Assembly (NCBI GenBank): GCA_009760855.2
Contig: WPIO01000037.1
Span: 1,012,001-1,076,000, forward strand
Direction: 5' to 3'
Source of the DNA: Cristatella mucedo
Lineage: Eukaryota > Bryozoa > Phylactolaemata > Cristatellidae
DNA length: 64,000 nt
The notes below the pieces were generated by a model. It was given only the letters and a program-made list of their open reading frames with translations, was not told where the DNA came from and did no database searches. Within the stretch, counting starts at the first letter, position 1, and each line of letters starts with the position of its first letter. Of this stretch, positions 1-63,218 are shown piece after piece. The position numbers and the translations under genes are program-made.

Positions 1-256
1 CACACACAGAATTAGCGGCATGCGCCAAATAAGCAGAGCGAACAAGATCGACTCGCCAGCAGCGGCTGTGTGGGGGGAGGGTTGCAGCAGAGCCTCGACC
101 TCGGATGCTGCTGCAGTTTCAGCAAGCGGCCCGGCAAAAACCCTGTCAATTAAAGGGAGCTCACGAGTGTGGGAGGCAAAGAGGCATTCAGGTCACTCAC
201 ACTGCAAGCAACCGCTTCGCCTTCGACTGGCCGAGGAACTGATGTAAAAAAAAAAA

Positions 257-425
257 TCCTAGCTGATTAAACAGCCTCTTTTTGTATAGCGACAGAAGAG
301 CCTTTACGGCTATCACCACCGCTTGCAGTGGCGATAAAGGATCGCCCACTGCAGGAATCGAACCCACGACCTAGGGACCAAGGTCGTGAAAGCAACCGCC
401 TTACCTAGTGTGCCATCACGGCTCA
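257..425 (-). mobile_element. tRNA-derived SINE, full-length copy
   Basis: Read on the minus strand it starts with a tRNA-like head (GAGCCGTGATGGC-type start, box A region, then box B close to GGTTCGATTCC), followed by a body ending in a conserved GCTATACAAAAAGAGGCTGTT block. The same roughly 170-bp unit recurs about ten times in the window in both orientations. An A-run directly abuts the 3' end at 247-256. The tRNA-like head would carry an internal RNA polymerase III promoter; the element has no coding capacity and would depend on a LINE for movement. Confidence 0.8.
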
Positions 426-916
426 TGTAGAACTGAGAGCTCAGACTCACCAAATCCCAAGCAGCACGCATCACACCTTAGTCGACAGCCACAAAGAGCT
501 GCAGTGGCTTACCAGCCAGCACAGGGCATCGGATCACTTGAACAAAATCAAAGAGGTGAGCCAGTGAGTTTTTCTTCCCGGCATGCCTAGTTCAGCCCTC
601 CTATCATTAGCCAGCTAATACGGCACCATTTATTCATAAAGCAATGTCAGATCTGCTATGGGCACAGTGCTCATAGCAGGCTGTTAAACATGGTCGCCAG
701 CTTATGTTTATATTGATGCTAAAATAAACATGTTTTAGTTATCTTTTCAGCTTTACTAATTCTGGGTAGGTGGTTTAGCAGCATCACTCACACAAATCAA
801 GCTTGATAAGAACAATGTGTCAGGGCTATTCATATGGAAGGCGAATATGTACTTCCGAAGGCAAATATAGGGCGCACAGCCCGCCATCACTGCTGCAGAA
901 GGTTAAATAAATAAAT

Positions 917-1080
917 ATTAGCTGATTTAACAGCCTCATTTGTATAGCAACAGAAGAGCCTTAACGGCTATCACCAACGCTTGCAATTGGCAATCAAGGA
1001 TCACCCGTTGCATGATTCAAACCCACGACCTCGGTCAGGAACAGCAAGTAAGTACCTTAACTCCTGGGCTATCACTGCCC
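917..1080 (-). mobile_element. tRNA-derived SINE, diverged copy
   Basis: This copy shares the tail (AACAGCCTCATTTGTATAGC) and the central tRNA-like block with the copy at 257-425, but the box B region and 5' part are clearly more diverged. It resembles the second subtype seen near 22247 and 36843, suggesting at least two age classes or subfamilies. Confidence 0.65.
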
Positions 1081-3533
1081 CAGGTTGTCATCTTTGTTAA
1101 CTTAATGCCCGGGCAGTCATGCGTTGGACCACTCGACTGCTGAGGTATAGCGCTAAAGGTGAGGGGAGAGGGATGGAGAGAATCCAGCCACCAACTGAGG
1201 TGCAATACGCAATGCCAACATCAGAAATTCCCTGGCAATAACCATTTGACCACCAGCACAGAACGTCTACATGAACAAACGAGCCGGATACCGGCTGCTC
1301 CCAACCGTGCGACGTCCCCTGCATGCAGTACTGATAGGCTCCCATGCCAATCGACAAAAAGTAGTATCTGTTCATGCATCTTTTCAACACAAAACAACAA
1401 CCGTGCTCTTGCTCTCAGAGCCTAAAAAGCAAGCCACCTATGCTCGTTCTAGTGCTTAGTCCCAGCAGTTCATTTCATGTGGCTGCCGGAAGCAGCTCCC
1501 ACTAACTTGGCAATGATAGAATCCTTTGCATTCACAGCCACCTCAGCAGGACTGTAAGAATTAAACTAAAACGTGGAATACTGAAAAGGAAGGCAAATAA
1601 CACAAGACGTCAGATCCAAGCAGACACGAAACTTGCTCCGGGAAACAAAACAGAGTGGATTAGCTCACAGAAATTGGAATGGAACCGGCAGTCACAGAGA
1701 CTCTCCAAAAATACGTCTAGTATGTGATCACGATAAATCGTAACACGAGTATGTCAAGAAAATACTTATAAAATTTTTATAACAATCGAATATTTATTTA
1801 GGGTACCTTTCGAAAGACAAATAAGTTAGAGGTAGTTAGATAGAGTTAGTTAAGAGTTAGAAATGGGATCGTAAGTTCTGACGACTTCCACATTGTAAGA
1901 AAAGATGATCATGCAAACCACGGCTAACCAGGATGTAAACCGGAAGCAACATATCTACAAATAGCAAATTTACCGATCTGCAACATGTGCGACTTATAGC
2001 CCAACTTGTCGAACCTTGGTAGATCGAGACATACATAAGTGAAGTTTGTTGAGGTGCACTTGCGCTTTGAACCCTTTTTACAGCTTCATTTCCAGTGTAG
2101 GTTAGCGCCCTGTAAAATCCACAACTCGGCTAACAATTTAAGTGTCAGAGTGAAAGAGCAATGGATCTGAGAATATTTCCGGCCGGCCACTCATGCAACG
2201 GGACACCTCCTACAGAAAAGGGTTTCTTTTCGTTCGTTTCTCTCTCTTCTGGCTGACTTTTCTTTCTTCATGTTCGGTGGCAAAACTAATTATTGTCTGG
2301 ATCGCATCAGCGGCGACCAAGGCCCACGTTGGTTTTAGACGACAGCTTGGCCCCACGTGCAAGCTCTGCCGGGCGAAAGCTGTGCAGGCGATGCCGCAGG
2401 TGCAGTGGCAACTAACACGGCCTATAGGGGAGGAGGGGTAGCACAGGCAGCTACGATCTGTGCTGGCTGCTCCACTGCCACTGTGACTGCACGGCTTAGC
2501 TCCCAAGCAGGAGTGAGGAGCGTGGGACAGTGTGGCAGTGCGTGCTCCAACTCGAACCGATCAGAAATGACACGGGCATCATCACAGCTAGCGAGCTTTT
2601 GCCAAAGACCAACCTAGGCCTAGCTCACTTACCACACTGGGCTGAGCTCTGAGCACTGCTACGGTTGCCGAAATTAATGAACCGCAAGGTTCACTTGCTA
2701 TCTAAACACACTGCCTACAGAGCTGACCAAATGTATCCGGCAGCCGAGACCAACTCTCCGGCTCCTTCACTGGACGAATCAAATTACAATTGGTTGGGGC
2801 TAGCTCTCCACCGGCCGGGCAGTACGACCAATGGTTGGATGCTGGCCGACTGATGCTTCCTTCCGTCAATAAATAGGCACGACCGACTGTGTGACCCGAT
2901 CGAATGCACAGCCCTTGCAACGTCCAAAACGCAGCAGTGACTTGTGCCCACCAAAGCAATGCTTCCGTCAGCCGAGGCAACAGCTTGCCCATAGCGATCA
3001 ACTCGCCAGGGCAGCGCCACAGCTGGCTGGATGGTTCGCTCGACTGTATGCCCGGCTGCAAGGGTGTGGTTCACCCCGGCTCGACCTGCCATTGCCAGAG
3101 ATGCACTGTCGCTGCAGTCGATCTGTGGGTGGCAAAGCAACTCGCAACGACTCTCGAGTTGTCTAGCTGCCTGGGCCGGCTCCAGCCGAGGCCGGCCCAG
3201 AGAGGTGCACGGCTCGACCGCAGCAGCAGCAGCCGATGCAATGGCTTCCTCGGCTCTCGGTATTCCGCTGCTCTGAGGCTGCCGAACCACCGGCTAGTGA
3301 TGAGTGAAGCTCCGCACTACCACCCCTACCCAGTTAAGCTCCGTCAGTCTCATAATTCACGCAGCCTCAGAAAAGCCGAAGCAGATTTCATGTCCTGCTG
3401 GCAACCGGAAATCATGAATTGCCTGCGAGGACAGCGTACTCGAATCGACAGCCCGGGTCGCAAAGTGAGAGTGCCTCAGCGATTAAGAACCAGCGGTTGC
3501 TCTGATGCCGGCCGGCACGTCGTCGACATGTGT

Positions 3534-3776
3534 GAGGGAGGGAGATAGAGCTAGAGGGATAGAGAGAGGGAAAGAGAGGGGGAGAGGGAGAGGAGATAGA
3601 GAGGGAGAGCGAGACAGAGAGGGGGAGGGAGGGAGAGAAAAAGAGAGGGAGGAGAGAGCGAGAGGGACAGAGAGAAAGAGAGAGAGAGGCGAGAAAGAGA
3701 GGAGAGCGAAAAGGACAGAGAGAAAGAGAGAGAGAGAGAGGGGAGAGAGGAGAGAGAGAGAGAAAGAGAGGAGAGC
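3534..3776. repeat. Polypurine (GA-rich) tract
   Basis: About 240 bases of imperfect GA, GAGG and GAGA repeats on the plus strand. On the sense strand of the BRPF gene (minus) it is a CT-rich polypyrimidine tract, beginning about 140 bases after the exon donor. Translated ORFs over it (Ser-Leu or Arg-Glu repeats) are artefacts. Confidence 0.9.
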
Positions 3777-3919
3777 AAGCTAACGATCGAACGACCGACC
3801 AAGGGCTGCACTGCAGCCAGTAGCGCACGTGCAGACAGAAGAAGGCAGGCTCGGTTTTTCTTCTTGTCTCTAATAATTTTCAGCTTGCCTAGTAAAATAC
3901 TGTTTCGTTTTTTACTAAC

Positions 3920-4648
3920 CTCATCGTCCATGTCGTACTCGACTTCTTCGTCGAGCTCCTCCGCCGATTTCTCGATGTAGCGGTAATAGGCGGTGCTTCG
4001 CTGCGGTCTTCCGGGCGGTTTCACATAGTCGTCCAGCACCTTGAACTGAGCCTCGGGAAGCTTCGATGACGCAGTCGTGCAGCCCGCCTGCCCATCGCGC
4101 TTTTTCTCGGCAGACTTCAGGGGAGTGGCCGACGGCAGCGGCTTTTCGCCAGCGGTGCCGCCACCTCCGTCTGCACCACCGGCCGGTGGCTTGCCCTTTC
4201 TGCTGCTGCCGCCGCCGTCGTCCTTCGGCAGCATGCTCAGCTGCTCGTAGATGCTGATTCGGTGCAGCGAGCCGTCGACGTCCAGCTCGACCATGCGCTG
4301 CGCCTCCGCATAGGTAAGGGTGTCGCGAGCGGCTGCCACCAGGGAGCGGCGCATGAACTCGGGCGGCGAAGGTGACCGCTTGACTGAGCGATGGTGCCAG
4401 CGGCCAGACTTCTTGCCGCCGCCGCCGCCCGACTTCTTGCTGCCTCCTCCTCCGCCGCCGCCCCCGCATGCCGGCGACGGTGCGTTGTTCTCGGGGTTCT
4501 CGTGGTCGTAGTTGTACATGTGAAAGTAAATACCAGGGTAGCTCTTGTAGACTTTGCTGCAGTCCTCGACTGGGCACGTGTAGGGCGGCTTCGTGGCCTT
4601 CAGGTTGTTGCAGAACTCCCGGATGTCGAAGTTGACCTTTCTCATTGC
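3920..4648 (-). CDS. BRPF1: BRPF1/peregrin-like protein, first coding exon (partial gene)
   Basis: Translation starts at the ATG at 4645-4643 and runs 242 codons to a GTTAGT donor (3919-3914), phase 0. An acceptor (TCTGTCAG) lies three bases before the ATG, so a 5' UTR exon is expected upstream. The protein opens MRKVNFDIREFCNNLKATKP and has a C2H2 finger (C24, C29, H42, H48) as in vertebrate BRPF1. A Gly/Lys-rich stretch follows at about residues 60-85, then TLTYAEAQRMVELDVDG and RISIYEQL. The exon ends with the EPL1-like block YIEKSAEELDEEVEYDMDDE, which in the family lies just before the PHD1-knuckle-PHD2 module. BRPF proteins scaffold the MOZ/MORF and HBO1 histone acetyltransferases with ING5 and MEAF6 in the nucleus. 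BRD1 (BRPF2) lacks the N-terminal finger, so BRPF1 type is favoured. The downstream PHD, bromodomain and PWWP parts are outside the window. Confidence 0.9.
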
Positions 4649-5876
4649 CTGACAGACGAAAGAGAAAGAGAGAGTGGCCTCAGGCCTGCAGCGAGCGGTA
4701 GTTCGAGGCGGCGCCGGCTGACCGTACACACCAGAGCGGCACACGGCCAAAGCAGACGACAGCATGCAGACCCACACGGCACCGAGCTCCATTAATCAGC
4801 GGGTTGTACCAGGCAACGTGTGGGAAGGGAGAGGAGGAGAGGGGGGGCCACCCTATCTATCACGTGCTCTTGCATAGGAGATCGGAGCTGCATGCATCAC
4901 AACCAAACAGGTGCAGCTACAGAAAGCTGTCAGCACAGCATGAAGTCTGCTGGCTGCTGCTTGCACACAGACTAACTGCTCAGGCTCTGAGTATACAGAG
5001 CTGTGCACAGCTATCCAGCGTTACATCTGCTTAGTCTTTGTCACAGGCAGAGATACACATATACCTACACAGCACTCACCGGATCTCCCGTGTCCTCTGT
5101 CTATGACAGCCGGTGTTTTTCTACATCGGCATTGCAGGTAAACCTACGAGGCAGCCTCCTGGCTCAAGGTGTGGCACAAAGGCTCTGCCCAGTTAGGTAC
5201 TTGCTAAACGCCTTCAAGATCATCTAACCGTCGTCGAGGTTAGGGCTTAGATGCAAAGAGACCAGGCACTGAGGCACTTCTCTCAATCGACATCAAACTG
5301 TAGATGGGAACAAGGATAACTTACACAAATAGGGTTGCATATGTGAAGTCTCAACACATCAAACCAATGCAAAGTAATCAAGCTCATTTGATCATTATTT
5401 ATTTCACCCTCTATTTTAACAGGTCAACAATCAACTAACAATTTGATAAACATTAGCTCTCATTGAGAATCAAATAACATGAACGTATCACAGATACCAT
5501 TTTGGATGGTCCGTTGAACTCTGGGAGTATTTGCATTTAATACAAATAATAATAGATTATTATGAGTAATGCATAAAACACTTCCGGTCATGTGAATTAG
5601 GAAGTCAAAAAGAGGCTCCGCCTAGCGGGGGGGGGGGGGGGAGGGAGGGGTGGGAGGCAAGGAAAGGATGGACCAGCATAACCAAGCAAGGGAGTCGCTG
5701 CCTCGACTTCCTCCTCTTCAGCTCCAGGGATCAAATGCATTCACTACTTGCATTGCCGGTCAGTTGTCATTTTTTGCAGCATCGATAAAACCAAGGTACT
5801 TATTAAGCACTACGATCTGTCTGCACCGAGGCAGTGATTGCAACAGTACCTGACTGCCACTGCAGCCCATGATAAT
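4649..5876 (-). other. Upstream region of the BRPF1-like gene (intron 5' of coding exon and likely promoter side)
   Basis: This stretch lies 5' of the BRPF coding exon on its sense strand. The acceptor implies at least one non-coding 5' exon here or further right, but I cannot place it. A poly-G run sits at 5629-5640. An open frame continues from the exon back to 4792 and has a signal-peptide-like start; I read it as chance, because BRPF1 is nuclear and the family begins at the ATG used here. Confidence 0.4.
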
Positions 5877-7212
5877 AACATTATAATAATAATAACATAC
5901 GTTTGATATAGCGCCCTGAGAGAACTCAATCTCTTTCTAGGCACCTTACATTTATTTGCTGCAGAGGAAGCACGATCGAATGGTTAGTGGTAGCATGCTC
6001 AATAAGCAACAAAAATAACATGGTTAGGGGTGACATGCACAGGGTCAGCATGCAAGTATGGTTAGTGGCAGCATGCACAGTGTCAGCACAAGCATAAAGC
6101 ACATTAGCACATAAAGGACGAATCACGGGGACCCAATAAATACTGTGATAAGTAGAGGTGTTTCTAGTTTCTTTTTAAATTTCGATAAGTCAGGAGATGT
6201 CGTGATGCAAGTCGGGTGTGAGTTCTAGATTTTGTGAGTGTACAAACTAAAGGCGTGGCCTCCAAAGGATTTGAGGTTTGTGCAAGGTACTAGTAAACGA
6301 TTAAATTTCGAAAAGTGGGTGGTACGACACTTAGCCTGACAGGAAGTAGATTTGATAGGTAGGCAGGAGCCAACGAATGCAGGGACCTAAAGGTGAGTGA
6401 CAAAACATTGAAGCCGATGCATTGCTTGACTGGAAGCCAGTGCAGGTCGGCAAGAAGTGACATGATATGGGAACTGCAAAGCTCACGACAGACAAGCCTA
6501 GCTGCAGAGTTTTTCACCAGCTGTAAGGGCCTGAGTGCATAGGCCTGTAGACCAGCAAGCAGTGAGTTACAGAAGCAAGACTGGATGTGACAAATGCACA
6601 GAGCAATTTAGATGCGGTATCCCTGTCTTAACAAGCCCAAATTTTAGCAATGATAAATGTATGTGAAAGTAGGTAGACTTGACTGTGGAGCTCATGTGGT
6701 CGTCTAGTGAAAGGTCACTTAGGAGCAGGACACCTAGATTTAGTGCAAATTCAACATGAGACATTATGGCAGAGCCGATGTTGAGCGTTAGGTTTACCAA
6801 TTTCTGAATCACACTTGGTTTGCCCATAACTAGTAGGTTGGTTTGATCATCATTCAATCTGAGAAAGTTTGCTGCCATCCAAGTGCGGATGTCATCAATA
6901 CATGCAGCACGGGAGTTGAGAGAATTCGACGTGCTGGAGGGCTAGGAGGGATCAAAGCAAAGGTACAACCGAGTGTCATCTGCATAGAAGTGAAAGCCTA
7001 GATTGTGCCAGGCAATCACATCGGCAAGAAGGAGAGTATAAACCATAAGAAGAACAAGACCAAGCACAGAACCCTGAGGTATCCCATACTTCAGAGGTTC
7101 CTTGGATGGTTTGTGTCCAATCACATTAATACTCTGGTCTCCCACTTAGATAGGACATGAAACATCGAAATGCAGTGCCAGTGATGCCCAATCGTGATAA
7201 ATAGATAAATAA

Positions 7213-7383
7213 ACTAGCTGATTTAACAGCCTCTTTTTGTATAGCGACAGAAGAGCCTTGACGGCTATCACCACCGCTTGCAGTGGTGATAAAGGATTGC
7301 CCACCGCAGGATTCGAACCCACGACCTCGGGGCCGAGGTCGAGAAAAGCAACCGCCTTACCTAGTGAGCCATTACGGCTCACC
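7213..7383 (-). mobile_element. tRNA-derived SINE nested in the LINE
   Basis: This is a well preserved copy of the window's main SINE family, with intact box B (GGTTCGAATCC on the minus strand) and the tail block ending in AACAGCCTC-type sequence. It lies between the reverse transcriptase catalytic half of the LINE and the inverted duplicate arm, so it entered at or near the rearrangement junction. Confidence 0.85.
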
Positions 7384-7385
7384 AA

Positions 7386-7647
7386 GATCAGGAGTCCATC
7401 CCTAAGATGGCAGCACCCCCGGCCTGGAATCCTGTCTGTCAATTCCATGCGGCACCTCAATGTCTACATTCAAGGAGGTCACTAGTGATCTCGATGTGAA
7501 GTTCGTATCCCAATGAAAGAAGACAACTAGTCCTGTGGACCCTATTCCCACTGCCCTGCTTCTACAAAGCATTGATCTGCTGCCGCCATTCATAACTAAC
7601 ATCGTAAATATGTAATTAGCCTCGGGTCATGTCCCAGATCCTATCAA
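7386..7647 (+). repeat. Left arm of an inverted duplication inside the LINE
   Basis: This arm is the near-perfect reverse complement of about 8002-8260. Both arms encode the same 66-residue open frame (MLVMNGGSRSMLCRSRAVGI...), in opposite directions and with a single substitution (His versus Leu). The right arm is in register with the rest of the LINE, so the left arm is the extra, inverted copy. The spacer of about 355 bases is ordinary LINE sequence. Confidence 0.85.
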
Positions 7648-8001
7648 GGAGTCTGTAGTAAGGGATGAGAGGCGCTCAAGAAGGAGTAGGTGATCGATAG
7701 GATCAAAAACTGCCGAAAGACTGAGCAAAACAAGCACGGATATTCTACTAAAGTCTGCATTCCTAAGTAGGTACACCCGAAGCAATGCCGACTGTGTGGA
7801 GTGATTAGCTCTAAAACCAGACTCAAACTTACTAGCAAGGTTAGAAGTTTCAATATATGAGTTAAGCTGGACTGCCACGACTCGTTCCAGTGTCTTTGAT
7901 TGGAACATAAGAGAGACTGGGTGGTAGTTGCTTAAGTTATCTTGGTCTAGTGATGCTTTCTTGAGGAGTGGTCTTACTACAGCCTCTGGATCTGGATCAA
8001 G

Positions 8002-8260
8002 GATCTGGGACATGACCCGAGGCTAATTACATATTTACGATGTTAGTTATGAATGGCGGCAGCAGATCAATGCTTTGTAGAAGCAGGGCAGTGGGAATAG
8101 GGTCCACAGGACTAGTTGTCTTCTTTCATTGGGATACGAACTTCACATCGAGATCACTAGTGACCTCCTTGAATGTAGACATTGAGGTGCCGCTTGGAAT
8201 TGACAGACAGGATTCCAGGCCGGGGGTGCTGCCATCTTAGGGATGGACTCCTGATCTTGT
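8002..8260 (-). repeat. Right (parental) arm of the inverted duplication
   Basis: This is LINE sequence between the FFVSKIDKIR spacer and the reverse transcriptase start, in the element's own orientation. Its inverted copy lies at 7386-7647. Very high identity between the arms implies a recent event or gene conversion between palindromic arms. Confidence 0.85.
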
Positions 8261-9269
8261 CTATCTTGCTGACAAAGAAGCTAGAGAAGCGATCAGCTAG
8301 ATCATCACAGGGATCTAACCCTATGATGGGTAGGGTGCTAACCTGGGAGCGGTTAAGGAGATGGTCGGTCGTCGACATAAGATTTTTGGATTGTGCATCA
8401 ATGATGCAACAATGTTTTTATAAAAGCTAGACTTGGCCTTTGCTAGTATCGGTTGGTACGATCTACAGTAGTCTTTGTATGCCTGTCGATGGACAGTCAG
8501 TCCTGATATTTCGTATGCTTTTTTAAGCTTTCGTTTAGTAGACCTAGCTAATTTAGTGGCTGCAGTAAAACTAAGGCCGTCTGTGCGAGGGTGTACAGGC
8601 TTAGTCAGTGGTGCAAACTCATCGAGCATGTCAGCTAGTGTCGTGATGTAGTAATCTACCAATGATGACAGGTCGTAAGGGAAATCAGAGGTAAAGGAGG
8701 ACTTGGTACCTGGGGGTCGATAGACTACTGCAACTATCGGTAGCTTGTTGTCAGGTGAACTCAAAACAATAGATTCGAACGACTGCTGGGGACTGCAGAA
8801 GGCTTGACATCGTCGGTTGAGCATGTGATCATGACGACTCCACATAGTTTTGATTGACTTAGGGGGGGTGAAAGAAGGTAGAAACCTGTCGAGATTGCAT
8901 CGTTAATGGTCGGGAAGTTTACCGATTTAAGCCAAGTTTCAGTCAAGGCGAGCAGACCGAGGCCTTTTTCAAAAAAAGGCTGCCTATTAATAGGGGTTCA
9001 TTCCACATTAAGCAAGGATTCCAAAGACAAGCGTTAAGCTGGGCCACTTGAGTTAAAGCAGGCCTGAGGACCACTAGTATAGAGAGATTCACAGTAAAGC
9101 TTGTGAGAGACCGAGCTGGGCGGTTCGAGACAATGCTAGGCATACCAAACGAACTGGCACTCAGCTCGCAGCTCACACCAAACAAGCGGCATTTCAGCTC
9201 AAGGCCACGAACCCTGCGCTTTTCTTTTGCTAATACATAATTCACGGATCTTAGCAACAGCAATAACAT

Positions 9270-9610
9270 CTAGGAATAATAACACCAATAATACATTTGA
9301 TATAGCACTCTTAGAGAACTCAAATCTTTTTCTAGGCACCTTGCATTTGCTGCAAAGCAAGCATGATCGAATGCTTAGTGGTAGCATGCTCAATAAACAA
9401 CAATAATAACATGGTTAGGGGTGCCATGCATAGGGTCAGCATGCAAGTATGATTAGCGGCAGCATGCAGTGTCAGCACCCATAAGCACATGAAGGACGAA
9501 TCACAGGAGCCCACTAAATACTGTGATAAAATAGATGCGTTGTTAGTTTCTTTTTAAATGTGGACAAGTCAGGACATGTCGGGAGTGAGTTCCAGTGATA
9601 TGTACTCACT
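9270..9610 (-). mobile_element. 5'-truncated copy of the CR1/L2-like LINE, 3' end only
   Basis: This repeats the 3' UTR of the element at 5877: an ATA/ATT tail, a GATATAGC-ACTCT-AGAGAACTC block, and several GCATGC-containing segments. It ends with a minus-strand WNSLPTCPDLSTFKKKLTTH fragment, typical of the C-terminus of such ORF2 proteins. The bases from 9610 to 10020 hold nothing I can name, apart from a short plus-strand piece resembling the same 3' region near 9695-9770. Confidence 0.7.
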
Positions 9611-10024
9611 ATCACAACTAATATGCATGTCACAATGTCCCCTGACATGACGACATAAATAAAAAGAAGCTTAAAACACAGCGGTTTTTTACAGCCTTCG
9701 GTGGGTCTTTGTGATTCGAGTCTTTCGTGTGCATGCACCTGCTTAAGCTGTGCCTGCTGCGTAAAGATAGGGCAAGCACAGACATAACTGCAAATGCCTC
9801 GCAGGCTTTGAAAAGGTGGAACGTCGGATCAGCGGCACGAGTGGAAGAATAGCAGCTACAATTGGGCATGTACAACAGGCATGAGGAGCCACTCTGTCTA
9901 GGACTAGTCGAGCAGAAGCACTCGGCTAGCCGACGGTGAGACAGCGTAAGCAAAGGAAGACCTGTTTGCGGTCCCAAACATACCGGCGATGCATACGATG
10001 GTAAGTGCTACGATACAGAGACTG

Positions 10025-10312
10025 TATGCAACGACAACTACTCTCCTACTGCCGACCATGGCTCATCCTTTCCAGCAGTCCTGAGCTGCTACTTCCATGC
10101 TACTCACTACCTCAACTGCTCTCCTGACTCTGCTATGCTTCCCACTTTCTCTTTGTTGCATGAGACGAAGTCTGTTGGCTACCGAATGCGTACCGAAAGC
10201 CGCTTAGGCTGTGAGTGCGCTATACAAAACTCTCCTGCGTAACACCCACGTGGTCTTTATGGCTTGGTGGAGTTACAGACTGAGATACATTACATTACAT
10301 TCCACTACATTA
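10025..10312 (+). mobile_element. Second LINE family, 3' fragment
   Basis: About 290 bases are shared with 61741-62092 (plus) and 30198-30505 (minus). The 61741 and 30198 copies extend further 5' and read like the C-terminus of a reverse-transcriptase protein (SSAGPRLWSSLPQF). This copy ends in a TTTATGGCTT...GAGTTACAG block followed by ACATT-type short repeats. The tail differs from the ATT tail of the CR1/L2-like family, so it is a separate lineage. Confidence 0.7.
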
Positions 10313-10679
10313 CAATCACGGTGCGGCTCTGATGGAGTCAATGGCATCCAGTGGAGGAGGGGCAGAGCAATCGCTTGCCCCAGGAGTCTAACGCAGCCTA
10401 GTGCCTAGGCGAGATCAATCAGACAAGTTTCGTAAGCCACGGCGAAGCCATCTAACCAAGTGTCGACAAAACGAGTGTGCCAGATTCATTTGGAAGGCAT
10501 AGCAGCCGAGACCTTGGACGCATCTGCCACGGGCATAGCTGTATTCCTAAAGGCCGCCAGATTCGCTTTGCACGTTCGAAAACGGAGTGGCAGCCGCAGG
10601 CAGCCGTCATGTCCGGTTCGCCAGCAGACGGTCGAGCGATGCCGAGCACTAGCTCTGCTCAGAAATAAAAAACGGTGAC

Positions 10680-11593
10680 GTGCAAACTAGGCAAATAACG
10701 TGCGTTTCCCCTTTCCACGCGACTCTCGCCGGTGCAGCATCTATTGCCGGCAGCAGCGACTGCACGTCTAAGCATTAAATGATTGCTGGCCTCCGACAGG
10801 ATCTCGTATATAAGGCGAGCGGTAAACGGAGAAGCTCTCAACGTGGGAGACAGTGTCGACTCCACGCGATGGATGCTTCGCGACATTACAGACTGGAGGC
10901 AAAGAACCAAAGAAGACCTACCGCGCGACGAATCACTGGAAATGAAAGCGCACAAAATGAAGGCGAGCGTGAGTTAGCCGTAGTGGCGGCGACGGCAGCA
11001 GCAGAGGCACCAGCCTCGACTGCTCAAAAAACCGCGCCAGACAGTTATCCAATGACACTCTTCCTGTGAACGACTTGCATTTAACGCAGCTGAACGCAAA
11101 AAAGCAAGGTCGGACAGCGGATTAGGCGGCGCACAGCCGCAATGACACGGCGCTGTGCACCGGCTACGACGCCGAGACTCAGGATACGCTAGGCCTGAGG
11201 CAGAACCTACGCGGCGGCGGCGGCTGCAGCAGCTCTGCCAAACATGCAGCGCGGTAATTTTTACTCCGACATTACAACATGTGGTAGCTAGGATACGGCG
11301 CAACCAGAGCATACCTGCTCATGTGGCTCACAGGTAGTCGGTCAAGTTTAAACGAGCTACTTTAATGCATTGCAAATTAGCGGACCGGTTGGACCCGCTG
11401 TCTCGATCGACTGAGCATGCGCATTGCCGTAGCGCGAGTACACTCGCAACCCGCCCCCTCAACGATGAGGCGGAGCTAACTCTCACGGGCGCCGCGCCCG
11501 TGCCGCCGGCTGCCCGTACGCGTTTCGTTTCTGCTGAGAGCAGGTTACCAGCCGGATCCGAAGAAGCGGACTTCCATGTTTTAGCAGTGTACA
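10680..11593 (+). promoter_or_regulatory. Putative promoter and 5' UTR of the ADAMTS9/20-like gene
   Basis: This GC- and CpG-rich stretch lies directly upstream of the signal-peptide ATG. A good TATA-like element (TATATAAGG) is at 10807-10815; with a start about 30 bases downstream it would imply a 5' UTR of roughly 750 bases. No coding potential is convincing here, although several short frames are open because of composition. The call is from position and motifs only. Confidence 0.4.

Positions 11594-63218
<51,625 letters not shown>

Larger units (their letters stand above)
1..3919 (-). other. BRPF1-like gene, first intron between coding exons (partial) or flank
   Basis: This stretch follows the donor of the minus-strand BRPF exon, so it is most simply the intron leading to the next BRPF exon, which should begin with the region just before PHD finger 1. 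I looked for that continuation in the minus-strand reading frames and did not find it, so it probably lies left of the window. The stretch holds SINE copies at 257-425 and 917-1080 and a long purine tract at 3534-3776. The overlapping ORFs around 2700-3550 have no recognisable domain and I do not call them genes. Confidence 0.5.
5877..9230 (-). mobile_element. CR1/L2-type non-LTR retrotransposon, near complete but broken
   Basis: On the minus strand, in 5' to 3' order, I see: an endonuclease-type segment (LTETWLKS-like, then AVVYRPPGTKSSF at about 8700), the spacer FFVSKIDKIR (about 8270), and the start of reverse transcriptase (VVRPLLKKASLDQDNLSNYHPVS, 7990-7900; FRANHSTQSALL, about 7800). 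These are followed by PLKYGIPQGSVLG and the catalytic FHFYADD (YADD codons 6986-6975), then the C-terminal NSAARLV...LHWLPVKQ region at about 6500. The 3' UTR ends at 5877 in an ATT/ATA-rich tail. Frameshifts and stops are frequent, so it is a dead copy. It is also split by an inverted duplication (7386-7647) and a SINE (7213-7383). Clade assignment rests on motif style only; CR1 and L2 are hard to separate by eye. Confidence 0.8.

Noticed and set aside
2702-3548. Overlapping ORFs of up to 214 codons on both strands
   Set aside because: Composition is that of non-coding GC-rich DNA, no domain is recognisable, and the frames overlap antisense to each other.
4655-4792. In-frame extension of the BRPF exon with a signal-peptide-like start
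   Set aside because: A good acceptor lies just before the ATG that matches the family start, and a nuclear scaffold would not carry a signal peptide.
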